From Betaproteobacteria bacterium (GTDB lineage: Bacteria > Pseudomonadota > Gammaproteobacteria > Burkholderiales > SG8-39): a stretch of DNA of 38,587 nucleotides. The DNA is taken from the NCBI GenBank assembly GCA_009693435.1, contig SHXF01000044.1, positions 1 through 38,587 on the forward strand. Reading direction: 5' to 3'. A model generated the notes under the pieces. The model searched no databases. It was not told the DNA's origin and saw nothing but the letters and a program-made list of their open reading frames with translations. The translations under genes were made by a program, and so were the position numbers. Every line of letters begins with the position of its first letter. Within the stretch, counting starts at the first letter, position 1. Of the stretch, positions 1 to 11,825 are shown in pieces.

Positions 1-108
1 CTTCCTGACCTCGCCGGGAGAGGGCGGAATCGCCGGCCTATTTATTGCGTTCGCGAATCTATCATTGAAACTACTGGAATGCGGGAATCAGGCGCGTGTG
101 CATTACCG

Positions 109-1257
109 TCAAGTTACAAATTTGACACCAGGACTGAATTTTCCATCGGCGGACATGAATCCCGAGTTGATCAATGATCTTGGCCTGTAATCGGTAAGCC
201 CAGCGACGCGCAGGCGCACTGTGTCGTGTAGTGACATCGAATCAATGCCTTTGAACTCGCGCGGCTTGTTCACGCCAAACTTGAATACGCCCTCAGTCCA
301 CGGCTCGTGCATGTCCTGAAGGCGATGCGGTTCGATTTGGTAGATAGGGGTGGGCATCATTTGCAGGCCGGCTTTTCCGAGTTCGCCCGACATCCAGCCA
401 AGGGCGATATCCGAGAGGCCACGCTCGTGGTAGCCGCCGCCGACGTCCGCGTGTGCGCCGATGAATCCCGCTTGAGTCACATTGGATGCGGACTCCCAGA
501 CGGTGGGAACGAAATCTCCTCGCCGCTCGTCTATCGACAGCGCGTGTATCCCCCGCGCCACCTTGGTGCTGAGTTTACCGTCAGCAAACTTGAACAGGTC
601 GTAACGATTGTCGCCGACATAGAGCGGCAATCCAAGCGATCCTACCGTGTCCCACACGCCAATTGCCTTGATAGGCACATCCGAGATAATTGCGTCCGCG
701 GGGATCGCCTTTGCCTCGGTCAGTTCCAACTCATCGAGGGCGGCATCTACTTTGCCTGCTACGCGGCGGTATTTCACCCATGCGGAAACGCCGTAGCGGT
801 AACCATCGATTTTGTCGTCGAGACTCAGCTTACGGGCGTCGAGCAGGCCGACCTTGGTGATCAAGCCACCTACCGCGCGCGCCGTATAGGCGCCGCGGCT
901 GAATCCCACGAGGAAGATGCGATCTCCCGGTTCGTAGTTGCGCGAAATGAAGGTATAGCCGCGCACGATGCGCTGGATGATGCCAGCGCCAAACACGCCG
1001 CCGAGCAAGCGCATCAGTGGGTTGCGCGAATCGCCCACGCCGTGGATATACTTTGCCACCTGCGCGGGTTTCGTACCGTCAGTAGCAGCACGAAGCTCCT
1101 GCTCGTCCTGCAGTCGCACGGTGTCCAGCGTCTGCGCGCCGTGCAGGCAACAGAACAGCTTGAGTACATTGGTCATGTCCGCAAGCCCGTCCTCGTTCTC
1201 GTCCTGATCCGGACCGTTCCATGTGCCATCCGCGAGAAAGGCTAAGACCTTGCTCAT
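109..1257 (-). CDS. DUF2235 alpha/beta-hydrolase family protein
   Basis: 382-aa soluble protein. The N-terminus carries the family-typical LADGTWN element (Asp10), the nucleophile elbow GFSRGAY is at about residues 118-124 (Ser120), an acidic VWDTVGSLG segment lies near residue 203, and a C-terminal GAHADVGGGY supplies the likely catalytic His. These are hallmarks of DUF2235, the fold shared with Tle1-type phospholipases. The ATG at 1257 is preceded by a strong GAGGAGA ribosome-binding site. No VgrG, PAAR, immunity or other type VI secretion gene is next to it, so an effector role is not supported; a house-keeping or defensive esterase is equally possible. Substrate unknown. The gene is complete and convergent with whatever lies left of the window. 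Confidence 0.88.
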   Translation of the reverse strand: MSKVLAFLADGTWNGPDQDENEDGLADMTNVLKLFCCLHGAQTLDTVRLQDEQELRAATDGTKPAQVAKYIHGVGDSRNPLMRLLGGVFGAGIIQRIVRGYTFISRNYEPGDRIFLVGFSRGAYTARAVGGLITKVGLLDARKLSLDDKIDGYRYGVSAWVKYRRVAGKVDAALDELELTEAKAIPADAIISDVPIKAIGVWDTVGSLGLPLYVGDNRYDLFKFADGKLSTKVARGIHALSIDERRGDFVPTVWESASNVTQAGFIGAHADVGGGYHERGLSDIALGWMSGELGKAGLQMMPTPIYQIEPHRLQDMHEPWTEGVFKFGVNKPREFKGIDSMSLHDTVRLRVAGLTDYRPRSLINSGFMSADGKFSPGVKFVT

Positions 1258-1630
1258 GCGGTTCTCCTCGTAGCAACACAGAAATTAGTCGACGAAAATC
1301 TATCGGAGGGCCAAGGCCGGCGTATTCCTTCAGCGTGCGCAATGCCATCATAGACGCAGATTGGATGGAATGGATTTTTAGCATGCACAATTGTCATCAG
1401 TTTGGTTCCCCGGCAATTTCCGGAATTCGTGGTGGCCCCAACATGGAGCGCATTTCTTGTCGCTAGACCGCGGCAGCGGACATGTATTAAGAATTCGGTG
1501 ATTCAGATCCGCCTGGTGACTGGGATCATCACGTTCTTCCGTAGGGTAACCAGCATGCCAGGCCGATTACCACGTTACAGGACAAATGCGGTATATAATT
1601 CCGACATATGTCCACTCCAAAGGCGGGGCC
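1258..1630. other. Intergenic region between divergent genes
   Basis: About 370 bp without a convincing gene. The left end holds the GAGGAGA ribosome-binding site of the minus-strand DUF2235 gene. The right end holds the promoter of the Xre/ParS-RES pair. Reading frames through it lack family signatures and are judged accidental. Confidence 0.6.
1594..1612 (+). promoter_or_regulatory. Putative promoter -10 box and operator of first Xre-RES module
   Basis: A perfect TATAAT lies at 1594-1599, followed at once by the perfect 10-bp palindrome GACATATGTC (1603-1612). No good -35 hexamer is visible at 16-18 bp. The start of transcription would fall at about 1606, which excludes the upstream ATG at 1586 and supports the ATG at 1631. 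A palindrome overlapping the start site suits autorepression by the helix-turn-helix antitoxin; that role is inferred. Confidence 0.5.
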
Positions 1631-2068
1631 ATGGCCACTTCCGGTTCGGTAGAACGCGTGCTCGGCGGCAAGGCGACGCTCAAGACCTCGCCGCGAACCG
1701 CGCGCGACTGGCATGTGCTGCTGGAGGGCGGCCTCCCGCTGGGCGCGCTGGACGCCCTCAAACGGGCGACAGCCCTGTCCGATGCGCAACTGGCGTCGCT
1801 CATGGGTCTGAGCGGCAAGACACTGCAACGCGCACGCGCTACGCGCGATCGGCTGCATAGCGTGGCGAGCGACCGTCTGTTTCGCACCGCCCGCCTGGTT
1901 GCGCTTGCGGGCGAGGTGCTGGAAGACCAGGAACGCGGCATAGCCTGGCTCGGGCGCGCGCAGATCGGACTGGGCGGCATGGTGCCGTTCGCGTTCATGA
2001 CCACTGAAGCAGGCGCCGAACAGGTCGAGCAACTGCTGCGCCGCATCGAACACGGCGTGTACGCTTGA
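1631..2068 (+). CDS. Xre/MbcA/ParS-type antitoxin of a RES toxin-antitoxin module
   Basis: 145 aa from the ATG at 1631. The central part (ALSDAQLASLMGLSGKTLQRA) is a helix-turn-helix of the Xre-like COG5642 type. The C-terminal part (LEDQERGIAWLGRAQIGLGGMVPF...) is the MbcA/ParS toxin-binding domain that occludes the RES active site in characterised homologues. An in-frame ATG at 1586 lies upstream of the TATAAT box, so the later start is chosen; AAAGGCGG sits in front of it. The stop overlaps the start of the RES gene, indicating translational coupling. It probably neutralises the toxin and represses its own promoter. Confidence 0.88.
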   Translation: MATSGSVERVLGGKATLKTSPRTARDWHVLLEGGLPLGALDALKRATALSDAQLASLMGLSGKTLQRARATRDRLHSVASDRLFRTARLVALAGEVLEDQERGIAWLGRAQIGLGGMVPFAFMTTEAGAEQVEQLLRRIEHGVYA

Positions 2069-2523
2069 GGCGTGCCTATCGCATAGTCAAACGTCGCCAA
2101 GCCAGATTTGCCTTCTCCGGCGAAGGCGCCCGGCTTGCCGGCGGACGCTGGAGCAGTCCCGGCATTCACGCGGTCTATCTTTCTTCCACCCTGTCGCTTG
2201 CCGCATTGGAGATATTCGTTCACCTGGGTGACGATGCGGCGAGATTGGACTTTGTTTATTTCGAGGTCGGGATACCAGCGAGCTTGCCGGTCACGACGCT
2301 CACCCGCAGACCCAAGGGATGGCGCGACGAGCCGCCGACGAACGCATCGATGTGCTTGGGCGATCGCTGGTTGCGCGCCGGAACTGCCGCGCTCCTGCAG
2401 GTTCCATCGGCGATCGTTCCATCGGAGAGCAACCTGATCCTGAATCCCCGCCACCCTGACAGCGCCAGGCTGCGAATCGCCGCCGCGCGCGTGTTTCAAT
2501 TCGATCCGAGGATGTGGAAATAG
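2065..2523 (+). CDS. RES-domain toxin (NAD+-targeting)
   Basis: 152-aa RES-domain protein. The conserved Arg (R28 in GGRWSS), Tyr (Y38) and Glu (E49) are present, as is the late VPSAIVP...LILNP segment that closes the RES fold. Characterised RES toxins degrade NAD+ and arrest growth. The only workable start is a TTG overlapping the antitoxin stop (TTGA), so expression depends on antitoxin translation, usual for this family. The reading frame is intact. A similar pair, with a damaged antitoxin, lies 6.5 kb downstream. Confidence 0.87.
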   Translation: MRRAYRIVKRRQARFAFSGEGARLAGGRWSSPGIHAVYLSSTLSLAALEIFVHLGDDAARLDFVYFEVGIPASLPVTTLTRRPKGWRDEPPTNASMCLGDRWLRAGTAALLQVPSAIVPSESNLILNPRHPDSARLRIAAARVFQFDPRMWK

Positions 2524-2537
2524 GAAGCGAGGAAACA

Positions 2538-2567
2538 GACTTTGCGCGCAATGACTTTGCGCACAAT
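2538..2567. repeat. 15-bp tandem direct repeat
   Basis: GACTTTGCGCGCAAT (2538-2552) is followed directly by GACTTTGCGCACAAT (2553-2567), 14 of 15 identical. It lies in the gap between the RES toxin and the Bug gene. No function is evident; it could be a small slippage duplication. Confidence 0.7.
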
Positions 2568-2688
2568 GGTGCGCTCGCTCGGGTTGCCGTTTAAAATCGA
2601 ATTCGAAGGTCCGCTCGAGCAGGCTCAGGCCGCGCGGGTTCGAAGTGCGGTTCGATGTGCGCCGCGAACACGACAGGATGCCACCCAG

Positions 2689-3672
2689 ATGAAGACTATC
2701 CAGACCGTATTCCGGGCTCTCGCCCTGATTGCAACGCTTGCCCTGCCTGCCTTACCCGCACAGGCACAGGCGCAAGACTGGCCGCAACGCACGGTGAGGT
2801 TCATCATTCCCTTCGGCGCGGGCGCGGGCGCCGATATCGGCGCGCGGCTGTTCGCGGAGCGCCTGGCGGCGCGTTGGGGGAAGGCGGTGGTGGTCGAGAA
2901 CCGTCCCGGCGGAGACGGCCTCGTGGCGATCGCAGCCTTTACGGGCGCGAACGACGACCACACACTGCTGTTCGCCGCCACCGGATCGTTCACCGTCCAT
3001 CCCTACATGCACGAGAAGCTCCCCTACAACGCGGAGCGCGACCTGATTCCCATCGCGCGCGTCTCCAACACCATCATCGCAATCGCCGTGCCGGCAGCGA
3101 TGAATATCGCCTCGCTCGCCCAGTTGGTCACGCGCGCCCGCGCGGAATCCGGAAAATTCAATGCGGGGTTGGTGCCCGGCATCACCGAATTTGTGTGGGA
3201 CGGATTCGTCAAGGGTGCCGGCCTTTCCGTGGCGAAAGTCCCGTACAAGGACATCGTCCCGGCAACCACCGATCTGGGTGAAGGACGCCTGCAGGTGATG
3301 ATGGCGTCCTACGCTATCCTGCAGCCGCAGGCGCAGGCCGGGCGCATCAAGGTAATTGCCGTGAACGGCCGCGAACGCGTGCCTTTTCTGCCCGATCTGC
3401 CGACGGTGTTCGAAGCAGGATTTCCCGCACTCGAACTGGAAGGCCTGGTCGGCCTGCTCGGACCCAAGGTCATGTCGCGCGAACTGCGTGAAAAGATCGG
3501 CGCCGACGTGGTCGCGGTCGCCGCCGACCCGACCATCGCCACGCGGCTGGCCAGAACGGCGCAGGTCCTCAATCCGGGCGGGCCCGCCGCGTTCACCGCC
3601 GCGATCAGGATGCAGACCGAGCAGGTGGCCGCCATTGCCCAGGCGCTCGGCATCAAGCCGAAGCAGCAGTGA
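2689..3672 (+). CDS. Bug-family tripartite tricarboxylate transporter substrate-binding protein
   Basis: 327 aa. It starts with a signal peptide (positive start, hydrophobic ALALIATLALPALPAQAQA, likely cleavage after the AQA repeats), then the Bug core: WPQRTVRFIIPFGAGAGADIGAR, a VVVENRPGGDG loop and the late FLPDLPTVFEAGFP segment. Bug proteins bind carboxylates, amides or aromatic acids in the periplasm and feed TctAB-type permeases, but no permease genes are in the window. The reading frame is open further upstream, but the ATG at 2689 is where the signal peptide begins; AGGA stands 11 nt before it. Followed after 60 bp by metF, with no obvious functional link. Confidence 0.9.
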   Translation: MKTIQTVFRALALIATLALPALPAQAQAQDWPQRTVRFIIPFGAGAGADIGARLFAERLAARWGKAVVVENRPGGDGLVAIAAFTGANDDHTLLFAATGSFTVHPYMHEKLPYNAERDLIPIARVSNTIIAIAVPAAMNIASLAQLVTRARAESGKFNAGLVPGITEFVWDGFVKGAGLSVAKVPYKDIVPATTDLGEGRLQVMMASYAILQPQAQAGRIKVIAVNGRERVPFLPDLPTVFEAGFPALELEGLVGLLGPKVMSRELREKIGADVVAVAADPTIATRLARTAQVLNPGGPAAFTAAIRMQTEQVAAIAQALGIKPKQQ

Positions 3673-3732
3673 ACCGGCATCGCGGGAGTCTTGTCGTTTC
3701 GGCGACCACGACACTATACGGAAGGTAGCCTG

Positions 3733-4595
3733 ATGGCAGGTATCAGCGTCTCGTTCGAGTTTTTCCCGCCCAGGACCGAGGAGATGGAGAAAAGTCTGTG
3801 GGAAGCGGTCGGGCGGCTGGCGCCGCTTTCGCCGAACTTCGTTTCCGTTACCTATGGCGCCGGCGGTTCGACACGCGAGCGCACGCATGCGACGGTCAAG
3901 CGAATACTGGGCGAAACGCGGCTCACACCCGCGGCGCACCTGACCTGCGTCGCCGCGACGCGAACCGAGATCGATGCCGTGATCCATTCGTACTGGGACG
4001 CGGGTGTGCGCCACATCGTGGCGCTGCGCGGTGATCCGAGCGGCGGCGTCGGCGAGAAATACACCGCGCATCCCGATGGTTACCGGAACGCCGCCGACCT
4101 CGTTGGCGGGATCAAGCGCATCGGCGAAATCGAAGTGTCGGTCTCGGCCTATCCGGAGAAGCATCCGGACAGCCCGACCGTCGCCGCCGATATCGACATG
4201 CTTAAGGCCAAGGTCGAAGCGGGCGCGAGCCGCGCCATCACCCAGTTCTTCTTCGACAACGATTGCTACTTTCGCTACCTCGACGCGGTGCGCGCCCGCG
4301 GCATCCAGGTGCCCGTGGTGCCTGGAATCCTGCCGGTTCAGAACTTCAGTCAGACCAGAAATTTCGCCGAACGCTGCGGCGCGTCGGTGCCGCGCCGGCT
4401 CGCCGAGCGGTTCGAGGGACTGGATGACGATGTCGCGACCCGCAAGCTCATCGCCGCCGCCGTCGCCGCCGAACAGGTGCTCGATCTGGTGAAGCACGGC
4501 GTCTCCGACTTTCATTTCTACACCATGAACCGTTCCGATCTCGTCTATGCAATCTGTCACCTTCTCGGCCTGCGTCCCGCGACGAAGGCGGCGGC

Positions 4596-4599
<4 letters not shown>
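3733..4599 (+). CDS. metF: 5,10-methylenetetrahydrofolate reductase
   Basis: 288 aa, the usual size. MetF reduces 5,10-methylene-THF to 5-methyl-THF with FAD, supplying the methyl donor for methionine synthase. Visible signatures are [17 protein letters not shown] at the N-terminus (family Glu in EFFPP), [33 protein letters not shown] and [10 protein letters not shown]. The ATG at 3733 has GGAAGG in front; an upstream in-frame ATG at 3691 would add 14 non-conserved residues. The TGA stop overlaps the GTG start of metH (GTGA), so the two consecutive enzymes are translationally coupled. Confidence 0.97.
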
Positions 4600-8450
<3,851 letters not shown>

Positions 8451-8472
8451 GGAAACACTGAACGAGTGTCCA

Positions 8473-8508
8473 TTGCCATATTCGGCAAACGCCTATAATC
8501 TGCCGGCA
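8473..8508 (+). promoter_or_regulatory. Putative promoter/operator of second Xre-RES module
   Basis: TTGCCA (8473-8478, 5/6 match to the -35 consensus) and a perfect TATAAT (8494-8499) are separated by 15 bp, slightly short. The -35 lies in an inverted repeat, TTGCC-ATATTC-GGCAA (8473-8488), and the palindrome TGCCGGCA (8501-8508) follows the -10. The arrangement mirrors the first Xre-RES module, though the palindrome differs. Confidence 0.5.
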
Positions 8509-8524
8509 AATGCCAGGGGGTACG

Positions 8525-8986
8525 ATGGCAGCCACTGCGCAGCCGAGCGCACTACAAGAACCCGATATCGCCGATTTCTAGCGTCAGGTTTCCGGACGCC
8601 TGGGGCTGAAAAAACCGGTCACCTCGGAATTCGACTTCTTTCAGGCGATCCGGCAAGGCATAGGCTTGAAGGCGATCGACTCCCTCAAGAAAGAGGGCCT
8701 GGTCGCCAGCGAAATCACGCTCATCATCGACCCGCGTACCCTGTCGCACCGTCGCAGCAAACGCCAGCATCTGTCGCCGGAAGAATCCGAGCGAGCGGCC
8801 CGGATGAGCCGAATGCTGACACATGCCACGCGAGTCTTTGGGTCCCGGGAGAAGGCACTCGGCTGGCTTAGAAAACCGCAAACCCGTCTTGGCGCACTGG
8901 CCCCGATGTCCCTGCTTTCAGGGGAGTCGGGCGGACGCATCGTGGAGGAAGCGCTTATACAGATCGACGAAGGCTACTTCGCCTGA
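8525..8986 (+). pseudogene. Xre/ParS-type antitoxin gene interrupted by an in-frame amber codon
   Basis: From the ATG at 8525 the frame reads 18 codons (MAATAQPSALQEPDIADF), meets TAG at 8579-8581, then continues in the same frame to 8986 with an intact antitoxin body: FFQAIRQGIGLKAIDSL, a helix-turn-helix-like stretch, and a C-terminal toxin-binding domain (VFGSREKALGWLRKPQTRLGALAP). Only the short N-terminal arm is cut off. A TTG at 8666 could restart translation but would drop the segment before the HTH. Its stop overlaps the RES start by one base (TGATG). This may be a real nonsense mutation, a suppressed codon, or a sequence error; the toxin downstream is intact. Confidence 0.75.
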
Positions 8987-9459
8987 TGTCGCAAATCTGG
9001 CGGATCAGCAACTATGCTGATCTGGATGGACTGGGCGGATTGAAGGCCGGCCAGCGCTGGCATAGCCGGGGACGACGAATCATCTATTGCGCGCCAACAC
9101 CGGCCGCTGCGATTCTGGAAACACTGGTCAATTTCGAAATCGACAGCATCGATGAATTGCCATTGACCTACCAGTTGCTCGCGATCGATCTACCTGACGA
9201 CATTTCCAGGCAGCGGATAGAACTGACGGATTTGCCGAAGGATTGGTTGGCGACAAAACGACTCGCAAGTACCCGACAAATCGGCGACGTCTGGCGCGCC
9301 GAGGCGGAATATCCGGCGCTGGAGGTACCCAGCGCGGTGGCCCCGATGACCTGGAACACACTGCTTAACCCCGCACTTCTTCCAGACACCGGCGTTCGAA
9401 TCACAGGTATTTCCCGGTACCCCTTCGATCCGCGCCTGTTCAGAAACATTGCGCCGTAG
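8986..9459 (+). CDS. RES-domain toxin (NAD+-targeting), second copy
   Basis: 157 aa with the RES signature: Arg24 in GQRWHS, Tyr34 in IIYCAP, Glu45 in ILETLVNF and the late VPSAVAP...LLNP motif. The ATG overlaps the stop of the interrupted antitoxin frame by one base. By family it should consume NAD+ and be toxic when free. Sequence identity with the first RES protein of the window is limited, so this is a separate acquisition rather than a local duplication. If the amber codon is real, toxin control or toxin production must also have changed. Confidence 0.87.
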   Translation: MSQIWRISNYADLDGLGGLKAGQRWHSRGRRIIYCAPTPAAAILETLVNFEIDSIDELPLTYQLLAIDLPDDISRQRIELTDLPKDWLATKRLASTRQIGDVWRAEAEYPALEVPSAVAPMTWNTLLNPALLPDTGVRITGISRYPFDPRLFRNIAP

Positions 9460-9482
9460 CGGCGTCATGGCCCTCGCGCGCG

Positions 9483-9899
9483 TTAAACCTCGGCGTCCTC
9501 CGCATGGACCTCGGCCGGCAAGGCATCATCCGTGCTCCCGGTCTCTACCTGCTCATCAAAGCACGGCTGCAGGAAAACCAGCAGTTCGGTATCGCCCTCC
9601 GTCGCGATCGTTGCTTCCTCACCGCCACTCAGGTGCAGCGTGTCGTAGCGTTCGTACTGCACGCCATGTGCCGCGACTTCCAGCCGGCCGCCGCCGTGTT
9701 GCACGAACACCGAGCGGGATCCGTCAAGGCGATGTCGCGTGCCGGCCGCAAGTTTGATCTGTTCCAGTCCGACAGTGCGATCACCGAAGTGGGACAGGAC
9801 CCTGTGCGCCACGCCCGGTTCGCCCGTCACTGCTGACCAGGTAAATCCGGCTGGCTGAATGAAGATGGGCCGCTCGAAGCGACGCCTGGGGTAGCGCAT
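9483..9899 (-). CDS. Single-domain cupin protein, possibly 5'-truncated
   Basis: 138 aa from the ATG at 9899. The frame reads as a small beta-barrel cupin: FERPIFIQPAGFTW, VLSHFGDRTVGLEQIKLAAG, SVFVQHGGGRLEV and YDTLHLSGGEEATIATEGDTELLVFLQP. The usual His-rich metal motif is poorly preserved, so catalysis is doubtful. No ribosome-binding site precedes the ATG, and the frame stays open upstream (ARLRHWEHGLGRK directly before the start). The upstream part overlaps the Phd-RelE promoter and genes, so the cupin may be the 3' remnant of a longer gene cut when that module arrived. Confidence 0.55.
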   Translation of the reverse strand: MRYPRRRFERPIFIQPAGFTWSAVTGEPGVAHRVLSHFGDRTVGLEQIKLAAGTRHRLDGSRSVFVQHGGGRLEVAAHGVQYERYDTLHLSGGEEATIATEGDTELLVFLQPCFDEQVETGSTDDALPAEVHAEDAEV

Positions 9900-9939
9900 C
9901 TTTCTGCCGAGTCCATGCTCCCAGTGTCGGAGACGCGCG

Positions 9940-9968
9940 TTGAACACCGGAAACGCACGGTCTACAAT
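9940..9968 (+). promoter_or_regulatory. Promoter of the Phd-RelE module
   Basis: TTGAAC (9940-9945) and TACAAT (9963-9968) are separated by exactly 17 bp, a good sigma-70 promoter. Transcription would begin near 9975, ahead of the antitoxin ATG at 10002. Confidence 0.6.
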
Positions 9969-10001
9969 GCGATTAACAGTTCGATGAATGGTGCCAGTGA
10001 A

Positions 10002-10262
10002 ATGAATACAATCTCGGCAAATGACCTGAAAACCAGGGGTGTCGGTGCAATCGAACAGGCGCTCGCGGACCAGCAGGAAGTCTCGGTGACGGTCCGCGGC
10101 AGAATGAAATACGTCGTGATGAGTCGCGAGCAGTATGCGCACTTGCGCGAGTGCGAACTGGAAGCAGCGCTGGCTGAATCGAGGGCGGATCTGGACGCAG
10201 GCCGCTTCGTCAAGGAATCGGTCAAACAGCACATGAAGCGCCTCGCAAAACTGGCTGCGTGA
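10002..10262 (+). CDS. Phd/YefM-type antitoxin
   Basis: 86 aa. The N-terminus MNTISANDLKTRGVGAIEQAL and the VTVRGRMKYVVMSREQYAHL core are the DNA-binding fold of Phd/YefM antitoxins; the C-terminal Arg/Lys-rich tail (RFVKESVKQHMKRLAKLAA) would wrap the toxin. The ATG at 10002 gives the canonical MNTISANDL start; an in-frame ATG at 9984 is also possible. The stop is directly followed by the toxin ATG with no gap, so the pair is co-translated. It is likely to repress its own promoter at 9940-9968. Confidence 0.88.
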   Translation: MNTISANDLKTRGVGAIEQALADQQEVSVTVRGRMKYVVMSREQYAHLRECELEAALAESRADLDAGRFVKESVKQHMKRLAKLAA

Positions 10263-10538
10263 ATGGCGTGGCAGCTTGTCTTCACCGCGCAGTACAACCG
10301 GCGTGCCGCACGTTTCCTTCGACTTCATCCGGACGCGCGGAGTCAGTACGCCAAGACACTCAGCCTGCTCGAGGCCAATCCCCATCATCCGTCCTTGCGG
10401 CTGCATGCCTTGAAGGGAAAGTTATCGGGATTGCATAGTGTGTCGATCAATCTCGGCTACAGAATCACTCTGGAAATGCTGCTCACCGAGTCCGAGATCG
10501 TGCCCATCAATGTCGGCGACCACGACGAAATTTACTGA
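10263..10538 (+). CDS. RelE/ParE-superfamily toxin
   Basis: 91 aa, typical size. WQLVFTAQYNRRAARFLRLHPDARSQYAKTL gives the two N-terminal helices, LRLHALKGKLSGLHSVSIN the central strands, and YRITLEMLL...IVPINVGDHDEIY the C-terminal strands with the conserved Arg and the closing D-H-D-E-x-Y of RelE/YafQ-like RNases. It follows its antitoxin without spacing. Ribosome-dependent mRNA cleavage is the expected activity, by family. It is convergent with the enamidase-like gene, 42 bp away. Confidence 0.87.
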   Translation: MAWQLVFTAQYNRRAARFLRLHPDARSQYAKTLSLLEANPHHPSLRLHALKGKLSGLHSVSINLGYRITLEMLLTESEIVPINVGDHDEIY

Positions 10539-10580
10539 TACGCGGCGCGCAATTGTGCGGCACCCGTGACGCAACGACGT

Positions 10581-11804
10581 TCAGTGCCCCTCCCCCGTCT
10601 TTCCGGACAGCCATCCCAGATTGCAGCACATGAACTTTGCCGCGTGCTGCGGCGGCGGCGTCTGGCGGCTGCGGCCCATCACCATTGGCACCCCGTCGAC
10701 CAGCACGTGCGAAATGCCGGGCAGGTCGCCGTGCGCGATCGTGTCGGACAAAGTGCTGCCCTGCGATCCCTGCACCGGCGCGCACACCACGATGTCCGCC
10801 GGCCGCCCGGGCGCGAGCACGCCGCAATCCAGTCCATGGGCGCGCGCGGTGTTGCCGGTGGCGACGGCGATCGCATCGGCGGTCGTCAAGCCGCAGATCG
10901 AGGTCATGAACAGGATGTTGCGCAGCATGCCGCGCGGGATGATGCCGGTGCCGCCCGGCGTGTCGGTGCCGACACACAGGCGCGCCAGGGCGCCGTTGGC
11001 CGCCAGCCGCTTCACCGCGCGCGCCGTCGAGCCGTAGTTGCCCGATGAGCAGATTTCCAGGGCGAACGCGGTGTGATCGATCACCTTGTCCAGATCGTCG
11101 TCGCCCATCGGGATCGGTCCGCCCGACACGTGCGCCGCGATATCCGGTTGCAGCCAGGAGAGGATCTCGTAACCGCACATCACCGAAGCGCCGGAACGGG
11201 ACACGCCGCCGGTGTGCACCTTCACCCGTATGCCGCGCTCGCGGCACCAGCGCACGTAGCGCATCGCCTCGTCGCGATGCGTGTCCAGCGGATAGAAAAT
11301 GAACTTGGCGAATTTCGATCCCGCCTGCGCCAGCCGGTCGAAGTGCGCCTCGGTCATGCCCGGGACCAGCAGCACCGTGCCGGCGATCAGCTTGACGCCG
11401 CTCCAGCGCACCCGCCCGGTGGTGTGCGCCATCACGACCGCGAGCGAGGTGACCAGTTCCGGCGTGAGGTGTTCGTAGTCCAGGCCGGGCACGTGCAGCT
11501 CGCCCGCGGACACCATGGTGGTGGTGCCGCCGTGCAGGTAGTTGCCGATCCAGCCGATGGTGTCCTGCGTCGGCGTCCATTCGCCGAACACCGGATGCAC
11601 GTGGCCGTCGATCAGGCCGGGCATCACCGCGCCGCCGCGCGCGTCGATCACGACTTCGCAGGGCGCCGCGGTCTTTATCGAGTTCTCCAGGGACAGCGTC
11701 GTAATGCGGCCGTCTTCGGCGAGCAGTGAGCGTGCCGCCGAGAGCGGCTTGACAAGATCGCCGGTGAACAGCTCGCCGATATTTTCTATCAGGACGTTGG
11801 CCAT
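10581..11804 (-). CDS. Enamidase-like amidohydrolase
   Basis: 407-aa amidohydrolase-superfamily TIM barrel. Metal ligands appear as HxH in GLIDGHVHP, His in VKVHTGG, His in AAHVSGG and Asp in VGTDTPGGTG. The whole C-terminal half (SGGPIPMGDDDLDKVID..., LEICSSGNY, GIIPRGMLRN, ATGNTARAHGLDCGVLAPGRPADIV, SRQTPPPQHAAKFM) closely follows the pattern of enamidase, which in nicotinate-fermenting bacteria opens 6-oxo-tetrahydronicotinate to 2-formylglutarate; this comparison is from memory. It is last in a minus-strand operon after a ThDP enzyme (21-bp gap) and a thioesterase. A cyclic amide or enamide substrate is inferred; the actual compound is unknown. Confidence 0.82.
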   Translation of the reverse strand: MANVLIENIGELFTGDLVKPLSAARSLLAEDGRITTLSLENSIKTAAPCEVVIDARGGAVMPGLIDGHVHPVFGEWTPTQDTIGWIGNYLHGGTTTMVSAGELHVPGLDYEHLTPELVTSLAVVMAHTTGRVRWSGVKLIAGTVLLVPGMTEAHFDRLAQAGSKFAKFIFYPLDTHRDEAMRYVRWCRERGIRVKVHTGGVSRSGASVMCGYEILSWLQPDIAAHVSGGPIPMGDDDLDKVIDHTAFALEICSSGNYGSTARAVKRLAANGALARLCVGTDTPGGTGIIPRGMLRNILFMTSICGLTTADAIAVATGNTARAHGLDCGVLAPGRPADIVVCAPVQGSQGSTLSDTIAHGDLPGISHVLVDGVPMVMGRSRQTPPPQHAAKFMCCNLGWLSGKTGEGH

Positions 11805-11825
11805 GGACGGACCTCGCTCCGGAAA

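Noticed and set aside
2..190. Plus-strand frame open from the window edge to a TAA at 188-190
   Set aside because: It overlaps the 3' end of the DUF2235 gene by about 80 bp, has no recognisable motif, and a random open frame of this length is common at this GC content.
109..1257. Type VI secretion effector
   Set aside because: DUF2235 proteins include Tle1 effectors, but no VgrG, PAAR, adaptor or immunity gene is adjacent.
3673..3732. AdoMet/SAH or cobalamin riboswitch upstream of metF-metH
   Set aside because: Only 60 bp separate the Bug stop from the metF start, with no conserved riboswitch core visible.
2752..4560. Long minus-strand open frame opposite the Bug and metF genes
   Set aside because: No family motif; it mirrors third-codon-position GC of the real genes on the plus strand.
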